The position numbers and the translations under genes are program-made. 64,000 bases of DNA, from NCBI RefSeq assembly GCF_900110135.1, contig NZ_FOCO01000007.1, positions 85,859 through 149,858 of the forward strand, read 5' to 3'. This document shows, piece by piece, positions 22,786 through 30,862 of this stretch (positions are counted from its first letter, which is position 1; each line of letters starts with the position of its first letter). Under the pieces are notes generated by a model. The model searched no databases. It was not told where the DNA came from and was given only the letters and a program-made list of their open reading frames with translations. The DNA comes from Pseudorhodobacter antarcticus (lineage in GTDB: Bacteria; Pseudomonadota; Alphaproteobacteria; Rhodobacterales; Rhodobacteraceae).

Positions 22786-22923
22786 TCAGGGATTAACGAT
22801 CATATTGCCAAAAATGGCGCCTGCCATCAGGCCGACCAGAACGGTGCCCACGCTGAAGAAGCGGTCCCAGTTCAACCCGATCAAAAGGGAAACCCCACGA
22901 TAGCCCATTTTTACAGTTTGCAT
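22786..22923 (-). CDS. Conserved 45-residue membrane peptide between rseP and bamA
   Basis: Read leftward from ATG at 22923 to TGA at 22786. The peptide begins MQTVKMGYRGVSLLIGLNWD and ends in a hydrophobic helix RFFSVGTVLVGLMAGAIFGN, then MIVNP. AAAGGGGCG lies six bases ahead of the start. I recall similar short proteins in other Rhodobacteraceae, but none is characterised. It lies between rseP and bamA on the same strand, so it may belong to the envelope operon. Function unknown; a small membrane adaptor is a guess. Confidence 0.7.
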   Translation of the reverse strand: MQTVKMGYRGVSLLIGLNWDRFFSVGTVLVGLMAGAIFGNMIVNP

Positions 22924-23080
22924 CACACGCCCCTTTCGTTGCTGGGTATCCGACCTTAATAGCGGGCGATTATGGCGTGATTTGGGCAATCGCGATGGAT
23001 TGGCGCGATTGCCCCGTGTTTTTTGGTGGGATGATTAGGCCCCAGCTCGGAGGCCCCAGTTCGGAGCCCCCAGTGGTCGG

Positions 23081-24430
23081 TTATGGGCAAAACAGATCAT
23101 TGCCCAAGGCAAACACCATCAGCGACATCAAAAGGCCAAGCCCGACCATCATCATCACGCGCAAAACGCGATCAGATGGGGGTTTGCCTGTAATCGCCTC
23201 ATACGCGTGAAACACAAGGTGGCCGCCATCAAGCACGGGGATGGGAAACAGGTTCATCAAGCCCACGGCGGTGGAAAGTGCCGCAATCAGCATAATGAAG
23301 GTGGAAATACCTTGGGTTGCAGCAGCCGAGGAGGATTGCGCGATGCCGATGGGGCCGCGCAAGTTGCAGGTGGAAATGGCCCCGGTGATGATGTGGGTCA
23401 GCCCCGAGAATGTGGTGGTGACCAGCCCCCAAGTGCGTTCGGCGCTGATGGTGACCACCTCAATTGGGCCTGGGGTATAGACGGCGGGACGAAACATCAG
23501 CCCCTCGCCCAGACCGATCAGATAGCGTTCTTCAAATCCGCCTTCGGGCAAGGGATTGGTGGTGAGGCGCGGGGTCAGGGTGGTGTCAAAGATGGTGCCA
23601 TCCGCGCCATTGTCGCGCCAGATTTTCAACGATAGCGGTGCGTCTTTGCTTTCCTTTACATAGGCCACAAGGTCGGTAAAGGCGGTGACGGGTTGGCCGT
23701 CAATGGCCATGATTACGTCACCTTCGGCCAGCCCTGCGTCCATTGCCGCCGATTCCAGCGCGATGGAACCAACAAGCGCGGGGAACGGAAACGGCCCGGT
23801 GATGGTCACGTCCGACCCGCCCCGCGCCACGGTATAATCGACGGTGGCGGCGGTTGGCAGGGCGCGGGCGGTGGTGACGAAGCTTTGCAAATCGGGGGTC
23901 ACGGTGCCGTTTACGGCCAAAATCTCATCCCCGGGGCGCAGGGTTTGCGCGGCATTGGGCAAGGGTTTGACATCGGTGATCAAGGCGCGGTCGCCTGCGA
24001 CGCCAAAATGCAGGATGACGCCCATATAGATGACCATCGTCAGGATGAAGTTGAACAAGGGGCCCGCGAACACGGTGGCAGAGCGGGCCCACAGGGGCGC
24101 GCCGTGCATGGTGTGGCGGCGTTCGGCGGCGGTCATGGTGCTGATGGTGGTGCCGTCTTTGCCCGATGCAGCGTCGGCGTCGCCCAGGAATTTGACGTAG
24201 CCGCCAAAGGGAATGGCCGCAAACTGCCAGCGGGTGCCGCGTTTATCGACGCGAGAGAGGAGGACGGGGCCAAAGCCAAGCGAGAACACTTCGGCGTGGA
24301 TACCGGTCCAGCGGCCGACGATGTAATGGCCATATTCATGGACAGCGACGATGATGGACAAAGCGACGACGAAGGCCGCAAGCGTCCATGCGAGATTGCC
24401 AAAGGACGGGATCAGGTTGACGATTTCCAC
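23081..24430 (-). CDS. rseP: RIP metalloprotease RseP
   Basis: Site-2 intramembrane zinc protease that cleaves membrane anti-sigma factors and leftover signal peptides. The 449-residue protein has the zinc motif HEYGHY at residues 31-36 in the first membrane helix, two PDZ-like regions (around GDEILAVNGTVTP and LAEGDVIMAIDGQPV), and the second active-site motif NLFPIPVLDGG near the C-terminus. It follows dxr by 35 bases in the envelope cluster. Confidence 0.96.
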   Translation of the reverse strand: MEIVNLIPSFGNLAWTLAAFVVALSIIVAVHEYGHYIVGRWTGIHAEVFSLGFGPVLLSRVDKRGTRWQFAAIPFGGYVKFLGDADAASGKDGTTISTMTAAERRHTMHGAPLWARSATVFAGPLFNFILTMVIYMGVILHFGVAGDRALITDVKPLPNAAQTLRPGDEILAVNGTVTPDLQSFVTTARALPTAATVDYTVARGGSDVTITGPFPFPALVGSIALESAAMDAGLAEGDVIMAIDGQPVTAFTDLVAYVKESKDAPLSLKIWRDNGADGTIFDTTLTPRLTTNPLPEGGFEERYLIGLGEGLMFRPAVYTPGPIEVVTISAERTWGLVTTTFSGLTHIITGAISTCNLRGPIGIAQSSSAAATQGISTFIMLIAALSTAVGLMNLFPIPVLDGGHLVFHAYEAITGKPPSDRVLRVMMMVGLGLLMSLMVFALGNDLFCP

Positions 24431-24465
24431 GGGTGTTATGTTCCTTACTGCAACGATTTGGCCTG

Positions 24466-25650
24466 CTAAGTTTTAGCCTGCCACGATTTGACCGCTTCCG
24501 CGGCGGTCTTTCTTGCGAGATGGTCCATCGCCAGCACATCCTCAAGGGCGGTCGCGGCAATTTGAAGGCTATTTTGCCGCGAAAGTTGGGAAAGTGTGGT
24601 TTCCACCACCTGCGCCATGCCCAGAAACGGCAATTGGCCCGCGATAAAGCCGTCCAGCGCGATTTCTTTGGCGGCGTTAAAGGCGGCCCCCGACAGGCCA
24701 CGGGTTTCCATCACATCGCGCGCAAGGCGTAGGGCGGGAAAGCGGGCGGGATCGGGGGCTTCAAAATTCAGGGTGGCGAGTTTGGCGAGGTTGAGGCGTT
24801 CGACGGGCACATGGCCCCGCTGCGGCCAGTGCAGCGCGTAGCCGATGGCGTGGCGCATATCGGCGGGGCCAAGGTGGGCCATGATACCACCATCGGTAAA
24901 GCCGACCAGCGCGTGGATGATGGATTGGGGGTGAACGATCACTTCGATCTGGTCAGGGGTAAAGCCGAAAAATTCACGGGTTTCAATGAGTTCCAAGGCT
25001 TTGTTAAACATGGACGCACTGTCGATAGAGATGCGCTGACCCATGGACCAATTGGGGTGCGCGACCGCTTGGGCAGGCGTGATGGCGTGCATTTGGTCCA
25101 TCGTAAAGCTGCGGAACGGCCCGCCTGAGGCTGTGATGATGACGCGTTCGACCGCTTCTTTATCCTCTCCCACTAAAGCTTGGAACACGGCGGAATGTTC
25201 GCTGTCGACGGGCAGCAAGGTGGCACCGAATTTGGCGGCGGTGGCCATCAGTAAAGGCCCGGCCGTGACCAGACTTTCCTTATTGGCCAATGCCAGCGTG
25301 CCGCCGTGGCGCAGGGCGCGCAGACCCGGCACCAAACCTGCCGCCCCCACGATGCCCGACATCACCCAATCGGCGGGGCGATCGGCGGCATCGGCAATGG
25401 CGGCAGCGCCTGCGGCACAGTCGATGCCCGTGCCTGCAAGGGCGTCGCGCAACGCGTCCAGCAGATCATCATGCGCGGTCACCGCAATTTCGGCCTGCAG
25501 CGCGCGGGCCATTTCGGCCAGACGGGGAATGTTGCGCGCGCCTGTCAGGGCCACGGTGCGGTAGGCGGCAGGGCCACCGCCGCGCATAATCAGATCAAAC
25601 GTGCTTTCGCCAATCGAGCCCGTCGCGCCAAAAATAGAGATGGAGCGCAC
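24466..25650 (-). CDS. dxr: 1-deoxy-D-xylulose-5-phosphate reductoisomerase
   Basis: Second step of the MEP isoprenoid pathway, NADPH-dependent. The 394-residue protein shows the NADPH turn FGATGSIGESTFDLI, ALANKESLVTAG, PVDSEHSAVFQAL, ITASGGPFR and the C-terminal domain. The path continues through UppS and feeds undecaprenyl carrier lipid. It follows cdsA by three bases. Confidence 0.97.
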   Translation of the reverse strand: MRSISIFGATGSIGESTFDLIMRGGGPAAYRTVALTGARNIPRLAEMARALQAEIAVTAHDDLLDALRDALAGTGIDCAAGAAAIADAADRPADWVMSGIVGAAGLVPGLRALRHGGTLALANKESLVTAGPLLMATAAKFGATLLPVDSEHSAVFQALVGEDKEAVERVIITASGGPFRSFTMDQMHAITPAQAVAHPNWSMGQRISIDSASMFNKALELIETREFFGFTPDQIEVIVHPQSIIHALVGFTDGGIMAHLGPADMRHAIGYALHWPQRGHVPVERLNLAKLATLNFEAPDPARFPALRLARDVMETRGLSGAAFNAAKEIALDGFIAGQLPFLGMAQVVETTLSQLSRQNSLQIAATALEDVLAMDHLARKTAAEAVKSWQAKT

Positions 25651-25653
25651 GGA

Positions 25654-26487
25654 TTAGCCCCCCATGGGAAGCGGGAGGGGGACGAACAGCGACAGCAGCA
25701 TCACCAGCACCACGGCCCCGGTCATCGCATCAAACCGATCAAGGAACCCACCGTGGCCGGGGATAAGGCCAGAACTGTCTTTGACCCCAGTGCGCCGTTT
25801 TATCCAGCTTTCGGCAATATCGCCCATTTGCCCTGCAAAGGATACGAGCGCGGACAGCACGATAATGCCCGCAGGCGCATAGCCCAAATACCAAAACGCA
25901 GCGCCCACGACCCCTGCCCCCATCCAGCCCGCAACCGTGCCGGACCATGTTTTCTTCGGGCTGATCGCAGGCCAGAATTTTGGGCCGCCAAGGATACGCC
26001 CGGCGAAATAGCCCATCACATCACTGACCACCACCACCATAACCAACCAAACAATGGCAGGCGTGCCTGCATCATTGCGCAGCGCAATCAGGCCAAAACC
26101 TGCGACCATCACAGCGGCGGCCCAAAGCGTGGCCAACCTGCGGTCGCGCCGCCCGGTTAGCGCAAAAGCAATTGCGGGCACCAGCAGCAGAGCGGAGGCA
26201 TATTCACGCGGGGAAATCAGCGTGAGGGCCAAGCAAACTGCGCCAAGCACACCCAGACTGGCCGACACCCGGCCCGGCGGGCGGCGGCGCGGGCGGTCAT
26301 CGCGCGGGGCTGCTTGCGGCCGGGTCATGGCGCCAAGTTCCCACAGCATAAAGCCTGTGAGGAAGACGATGAGGATGGAAAAGGTTGGCCCGCCCGCCCA
26401 GATTTCCAGCGCCGCGATGGAGGCCATCACAAGGGCCGACAACATGCGCGGGCGAAGATCGGACCAGCGGTTGGGGTTGGCGGTCAT
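25654..26487 (-). CDS. cdsA: Phosphatidate cytidylyltransferase
   Basis: Integral membrane enzyme making CDP-diacylglycerol, the precursor of all phospholipids. The 277-residue protein has several hydrophobic helices and the family signature SAGQMGDIAESWIKRRTGVKDSS-like stretch at the C-terminal side (residues about 220-250), plus DVMGYFAGRILGGPK. The start at 26487 overlaps the uppS stop by four bases; the longer in-frame start at 26571 lies inside uppS and is disfavoured. Confidence 0.95.
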   Translation of the reverse strand: MTANPNRWSDLRPRMLSALVMASIAALEIWAGGPTFSILIVFLTGFMLWELGAMTRPQAAPRDDRPRRRPPGRVSASLGVLGAVCLALTLISPREYASALLLVPAIAFALTGRRDRRLATLWAAAVMVAGFGLIALRNDAGTPAIVWLVMVVVVSDVMGYFAGRILGGPKFWPAISPKKTWSGTVAGWMGAGVVGAAFWYLGYAPAGIIVLSALVSFAGQMGDIAESWIKRRTGVKDSSGLIPGHGGFLDRFDAMTGAVVLVMLLSLFVPLPLPMGG

Positions 26488-27209
26488 GCAGGCACCCCGC
26501 CAAAACGGCGTTCGCGGTTGCCAAAGCGGGCAAGAATGGTGGCGAGTTCTTCGGGCGAAAAATCGGGCCACAAGGTGGGGGTAAATTCATATTCGGCATA
26601 GGCCGATTGCCAGACCAGAAAATTGGAGGTGCGGGTTTCACCCGAAGTGCGAATGACCAGATCGGGGTCGGGGATGTCACGGGTGTCCATCCGGTCGGCC
26701 AGTGCGGCCTCGGTGATATCGCAAGGCTCCAGCCGCCCTTCGGCGACCTCAATCGCCAAAGCGCGGGTGGCGCGCAACAACTCGTCGCGCCCGCCGTAGT
26801 TGATGGCGACCGTCAGGTTGAGGCGGGAAAAGCCAGCGGTGCGTGCCTCTATCCCCGCCATGAGACGTTGCAATTTGGGGTCGAGTTTGGAGCGGTCGCC
26901 AATAAAGCGCATCCGCACCCCTTCGCGCGACATACGTTCCGCCTCGCGTTGGATATAGCGGGCGAAAATCGCCATGAGGCCAAGCACTTCCTCGGTCGAG
27001 CGTTTCCAGTTTTCGGTGGAAAACGCATAAATGGTCAGCCATTTGATGCCCAAATCGGGTGCCGCCGCGACGATTTGTTTGACCCGTTCCGCACCTTTGC
27101 GGTGACCCACAAGGCGGGGCCAGCCGCGATTGGTTGCCCAGCGGCCATTGCCGTCCATGATAATGGCGACATGTTCGACAGGATGGGATTTAAGATCTGA
27201 TGCGGACAA
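26484..27209 (-). CDS. uppS: Isoprenyl transferase (undecaprenyl diphosphate synthase)
   Basis: Cis-prenyltransferase that builds the C55 lipid carrier for peptidoglycan and O-antigen. The 241-residue protein has AIIMDGNGRWA with the catalytic Asp, HRKGAERVK, AFSTENWKR, and the C-terminal DLVIRTSGETRTSNFLVWQSAYAE. It is coupled to cdsA by overlap and lies 32 bases after frr. Confidence 0.97.
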   Translation of the reverse strand: MSASDLKSHPVEHVAIIMDGNGRWATNRGWPRLVGHRKGAERVKQIVAAAPDLGIKWLTIYAFSTENWKRSTEEVLGLMAIFARYIQREAERMSREGVRMRFIGDRSKLDPKLQRLMAGIEARTAGFSRLNLTVAINYGGRDELLRATRALAIEVAEGRLEPCDITEAALADRMDTRDIPDPDLVIRTSGETRTSNFLVWQSAYAEYEFTPTLWPDFSPEELATILARFGNRERRFGGVPA

Positions 27210-27241
27210 GGGAGCGGCCCTTTGCTGGTTAAAAGGACCGT

Positions 27242-27805
27242 TTAGACCTGCATAATCTCTTGCTGTTTGACCTCAAGCGCTTTGTCGATGGCGGTGATGG
27301 CTTTGTCGGTCAACTCTTGTACAGCGCCTTCCCAGAATTTCTGATCATCTTCAGAAATCCCATCGTTTTTGGCCTTTTTGATTTGGTCCATCCCATCGCG
27401 GCGGATGTTGCGGATGGAAACCTTGGCGCTTTCGGCATATTGGCCCGCGACCTTGGTCAAGCTGCGGCGGCGTTCCTCGTTCAACTCGGGGATGGGCAGC
27501 ATGATGATGGTGCCGTTCAGTTGCGGGTTGATGCCAAGGCCGGATTCGCGGATCGCCTTTTCCACTTTGCCAACCAGCCCTTTGTCCCAGACGTTGATGG
27601 TGACCATGCGCGGTTCGGGGACGTTGACGGTGGCGACTTGGTTCAAAGGCGTCATGGCGCCGTACGCATCGACCATGATCGGGTCGACCATAGAGGCAGA
27701 GCCGCGCCCGGTGCGCAGCGTGCCAAATTCCACGCGCAAGGAGGCGTGGGCCCCATCCATCCGGCGTTCCAGATCATCGGTATCCAGCATGAAATCATCG
27801 GCCAT
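27242..27805 (-). CDS. frr: Ribosome recycling factor
   Basis: Splits post-termination ribosomes together with EF-G. The 187-residue protein shows the family core [35 protein letters not shown], and the C-terminal long helix region [32 protein letters not shown]. It follows pyrH by 69 bases, the common pyrH-frr order. Confidence 0.97.
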   Translation of the reverse strand: MADDFMLDTDDLERRMDGAHASLRVEFGTLRTGRGSASMVDPIMVDAYGAMTPLNQVATVNVPEPRMVTINVWDKGLVGKVEKAIRESGLGINPQLNGTIIMLPIPELNEERRRSLTKVAGQYAESAKVSIRNIRRDGMDQIKKAKNDGISEDDQKFWEGAVQELTDKAITAIDKALEVKQQEIMQV

Positions 27806-27874
27806 TGGTCAATTCCTTATCGTAAACTGCAGGTTATATAGCGCGGGGCGTGGGGTCTGTATAGGGAGGGCGGG

Positions 27875-28612
27875 TTAGCCATGCACCTTGGTATAGGTTC
27901 CACGGCCCGCAAGGATGCCGCGAAAGCCGCCCGGTTCATCAAGCGAAAACACGATGATGGGCAGGTTGTTGTCACGGGCAAGGGCGATGGCCGAGGCATC
28001 CATAACGCCGAGGTGTTTTTGCAGCACTTCGTCGTAGGTGACAGTGTCATAGCGTTTGGCATCGGGGTATTTTTTGGGGTCTTTGTCGTAAACGCCGTCC
28101 ACCTTGGTGCCTTTATAGATCGCCTCACAGGCCATTTCATTGGCGCGCAGGGTGGCTGCCGTATCGGTGGTGAAATAGGGGTTGCCGGTGCCTGCGGCGA
28201 AAATGCAGACGCGTTTCTTTTCAAGGTGACGCACAGCGCGGCGGCGGATGTAGGGTTCGCAGACTTGGTCCATCGGAATGGCGGAAATCACGCGGGTGTG
28301 GATTTTAAGGTCCTCAAGCGCTGCTTGCATGGCCAGCGCGTTCATCACGGTGGCAAGCATGCCCATATAATCGGCGGTGGTGCGTTCCATCCCTTGCGCT
28401 GACCCTTGGAGGCCGCGAAAGATGTTGCCGCCGCCGATGACCATGCAGATTTCAACGCCCAGATCGTGGACGGATTTCACCTCTTGGGCGATGCGGGCCA
28501 CGGTGGGCGGGTGGAGGCCATAGCCTTGGTCGCCCATCAACGCCTCACCCGAGATTTTCAGCATGACGCGGCCGTGGGTGGTCATGGAGGTATCGGCGAG
28601 GTTGATCGGCAT
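27875..28612 (-). CDS. pyrH: UMP kinase
   Basis: Hexameric bacterial UMP kinase of the amino-acid kinase fold, making UDP. The 245-residue protein has [36 protein letters not shown] and [12 protein letters not shown]. It is the first gene of the long minus-strand cluster, so the main promoter is expected in 28613-28800. ATG at 28612 has AGGA ten bases ahead. Confidence 0.97.
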   Translation of the reverse strand: MPINLADTSMTTHGRVMLKISGEALMGDQGYGLHPPTVARIAQEVKSVHDLGVEICMVIGGGNIFRGLQGSAQGMERTTADYMGMLATVMNALAMQAALEDLKIHTRVISAIPMDQVCEPYIRRRAVRHLEKKRVCIFAAGTGNPYFTTDTAATLRANEMACEAIYKGTKVDGVYDKDPKKYPDAKRYDTVTYDEVLQKHLGVMDASAIALARDNNLPIIVFSLDEPGGFRGILAGRGTYTKVHG

Positions 28613-28775
28613 GCTGGTGTCCTGACTGCTGGGTGGCCTTTCGCGCGATAAGTGTGGGCGTGCGGGCCTTGCGGGGGTTTATCTGGCGGTTAAAATGTCG
28701 CAAAACGGCGGCGGGTTCAACCAAGGAAGCGGCGGTTTTGGCGCAAAAGGGTAGCGGGAGGCTGTTTGCCCCCTC

Positions 28776-28823
28776 TTGGCCTTGCGGCCAATTCCCCCCC
28801 AAAGGTATTTTTACCAAGATGAA
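28776..28823. repeat. Dispersed intergenic repeat copy 2, hairpin plus core overlapping miaA start
   Basis: A hairpin TTGGCC-TTGC-GGCCAA (28776-28791) is followed by a C tract and by GGTATTTTTACCAAGATG (28804-28821), which differs by one base from the copy at 16446. The ATG at its end is the likely miaA start codon. The segment may have been inserted or may be a conserved processing or termination signal. Confidence 0.55.
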
Positions 28824-29706
28824 TGACGGATTTGAGATTGGGTCCATCCCCGCCGCCCGGCCCGTGTTGATTGCGGGGCCGACGGCGAGTGGCAAGTCGG
28901 CGCTGGCGGCTGCGATTGTGGCGCAAGGCGGCGGGGTGATTGTGAACGCGGATGCGTTGCAAGTGTACGGCTGTTGGCGGGTTTTGACGGCGCGACCGTC
29001 GATTGCGGAGGCGCGCGCCCTGCCCCATGCGCTGTATGGGCATGTGGGGGCTGGCGACGATTATTCCGTGGGGCATTGGTTACGCGAGGTGCAAGGCGAG
29101 ATTGCGCAAGGGCTGCGCCCAGTGATTGTCGGCGGGACGGGTTTATATTTCAGCGCCTTGACCGATGGGTTGGCCCAAATACCCGCGACACCTGCGGCGG
29201 TGCGGGCGGTGGCGGATGCGCGCATGGCCGCAGAAGGGGTCGCGGGCCTGTTGGCCGAGCTGGATGCCGCCACAACGGCGCGCATTGATATCCAAAACCC
29301 GGCGCGGGTGCAGCGGGCGTGGGAGGTGTTGACAGCCACGGGGCGCGGGTTGGCGGCGTGGCAAGACCAGACCGGGCCTGCAGTTTTACCATTGGATGCG
29401 GTGACAGCGATTGTTTTGCGCCCGCAGGTGGATTGGCTGAACGCACGCATCGACCAGCGGTTTGACACGATGATGGCGGAAGGCGCGTTGGAGGAGGCGC
29501 GCGCGAATTTGGCCGATTGGGTGCCAACCCGTGCATCATCACGCGCGATTGGCGCGCCGGAGTTGATTGCGCATTTGCGCGGTGACTTGGATTTGGACGC
29601 GGCGGTGGCACAGGCGAAACTGGCATCACGACAATATGCCAAACGCCAGCGCACTTGGCTGCGCAACCGAATGAAAGGCTGGATCCCGCTGGATCCGGGG
29701 GTATAG
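28819..29706 (+). CDS. miaA: tRNA dimethylallyltransferase MiaA
   Basis: Adds the isoprenoid group to adenosine-37 of tRNAs that read codons starting with U. The 295-residue protein has the P-loop IAGPTASGKSALAAAI, the DALQVYGCW segment, the GGTGLYFSAL motif, and the C-terminal RQYAKRQRTWLRNR. The frame is open far upstream, but homology starts with MNDGFEIGS, so ATG at 28819 is chosen. This ATG lies within a dispersed repeat and has no strong ribosome-binding site. Confidence 0.93.
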   Translation: MNDGFEIGSIPAARPVLIAGPTASGKSALAAAIVAQGGGVIVNADALQVYGCWRVLTARPSIAEARALPHALYGHVGAGDDYSVGHWLREVQGEIAQGLRPVIVGGTGLYFSALTDGLAQIPATPAAVRAVADARMAAEGVAGLLAELDAATTARIDIQNPARVQRAWEVLTATGRGLAAWQDQTGPAVLPLDAVTAIVLRPQVDWLNARIDQRFDTMMAEGALEEARANLADWVPTRASSRAIGAPELIAHLRGDLDLDAAVAQAKLASRQYAKRQRTWLRNRMKGWIPLDPGV

Positions 29707-29727
29707 CCGCGCGATTTATTGCCAAAG

Positions 29728-29751
29728 CTGTGGATAGGTCTGTGGACGGGT
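29728..29751. repeat. Tandem 12-base repeat upstream of the AraC-type gene
   Basis: CTGTGGATAGGT (29728-29739) is followed directly by CTGTGGACGGGT (29740-29751), two mismatches apart. The pair lies 75 bases ahead of the AraC-type start, where direct repeats often serve as regulator sites. The TGTGGATAG part also resembles a DnaA box. Either role is only inferred. Confidence 0.35.
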
Positions 29752-29825
29752 TCGATTTGGGCAAGTTTGTGCTTGGGTAAGGGCGCGGGCGCAGCATACC
29801 ATTTGGACAACCTTAGGATATATTC

Positions 29826-30623
29826 ATGCTTGACCCGGCCCCCCCATCAAACCTACGCTTGATCGCCATTCCCCGGCTGGCCGCCAATGGCCGCTGGCGG
29901 GTGGAGGCGATGCGCGCGCTATCCGAACCGATGCTGCTTTGGGTCACCAAAGGCCAAGGGCGGATTACGATTGCCGGATCGACGCGGGGCTATACCGCCA
30001 ACAATGCGGTGTTCATTCCGGCAGGGGTGATGCATGGGTTTGAGGTGGGGCCGCAAGTGTTTGGCACCGCCGTTTTTTTTGGCAAATCCTGCGATGTGAT
30101 CTTGCCCCGCGTGCCGCATCATTTGCGCATCCGCGAAACCCATGCGCAACAAGAGTTGAACATAACGCTGGATGCGATTTTGCGCGAAATGAACAGCACC
30201 ACGCCTGCGCATGACCGCGCAACGCGGCATTATCTGGGGCTGCTAGGGGTGTGGTTGGAGCGTCAAGTGGACAAGGCGGGCGATGAGGTAAAGCGCCCGG
30301 ACGCCGCCCACCGATTGGTCGCGCGCTATTCCAGCCTGTTGGAACGCAATTTTCGGTCCGGCATGGGGGTTGGGGATTTTGCAGGGGCGCTGGGTGTGAC
30401 GCCCACGCATTTGACACGCTGCTGCAAGCTGGCCTGCGGCAAGCCTGCATCGGCATTGTTGCAAGATCGCTTGATCTTTGAAGCGCGAACCTTGCTGTCG
30501 GAAACACGGATTCCGGTGGGGCAAATTGCGGGTGCGCTTGGCTTTGCCTCGCCCGCGTATTTCACCCGTGCGTTTCAGCAAAAAACCGGCAAGTCCCCGT
30601 CGGCGTTCAGAAAAGAGCCTTGA
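29826..30623 (+). CDS. AraC family transcriptional regulator
   Basis: A 265-residue regulator. Residues about 10-100 form a cupin-like sensor (TKGQGRITIAGSTRGYTANN, then FIPAGVMHGFEVGP), and residues about 160-260 form the double helix-turn-helix of AraC/XylS proteins (GVGDFAGALGVTPTHLTRCCK; GQIAGALGFASPAYFTRAFQQKTGKSPSAFR). It lies 240 bases ahead of the ABC importer operon in the same direction, so it probably controls uptake. The ligand is unknown. Confidence 0.9.
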   Translation: MLDPAPPSNLRLIAIPRLAANGRWRVEAMRALSEPMLLWVTKGQGRITIAGSTRGYTANNAVFIPAGVMHGFEVGPQVFGTAVFFGKSCDVILPRVPHHLRIRETHAQQELNITLDAILREMNSTTPAHDRATRHYLGLLGVWLERQVDKAGDEVKRPDAAHRLVARYSSLLERNFRSGMGVGDFAGALGVTPTHLTRCCKLACGKPASALLQDRLIFEARTLLSETRIPVGQIAGALGFASPAYFTRAFQQKTGKSPSAFRKEP

Positions 30624-30645
30624 TCGGTTGCATCGCGCAGCTTCG

Positions 30646-30679
30646 CGGTCTAAAAACGACACATGTCGTTTTTAGACCG
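30646..30679. repeat. Perfect 34-base inverted repeat after the AraC-type gene
   Basis: Arms CGGTCTAAAAACGAC (30646-30660) and GTCGTTTTTAGACCG (30665-30679) match perfectly over 15 bases with a 4-base loop ACAT. It lies 23 bases past the AraC-type stop and 184 bases before the importer operon. It could be a terminator separating the two units, though it lacks a long T run, or a regulator site. Confidence 0.7.
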
Positions 30680-30862
30680 TTTCCTGCGGCCATGTCGGTT
30701 TCAACAGCCCAAGCGGCGAAACCAACCGTTGACCACCGGGCAAATCCGTGCGGAAATGACGCGGCACGAGGACAATTCACGAGCCTTGCCAAATTATAAA
30801 AACGATTCTCCTCTTGGGCCGGTCGGTTCAAAGAGGGAGACACACAGTTCAGGGAGAAGCTT

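Noticed and set aside
28633..28818. 62-residue N-terminal extension of MiaA.
   Set aside because: The extension has no family resemblance and runs through a hairpin and a dispersed repeat; homology begins at MNDGFEIGS.
29728..29751. TGTGGATAG and TGTGGACGG as a replication origin signal.
   Set aside because: Only two imperfect DnaA-like words, no AT-rich unwinding region and no origin-associated genes nearby.
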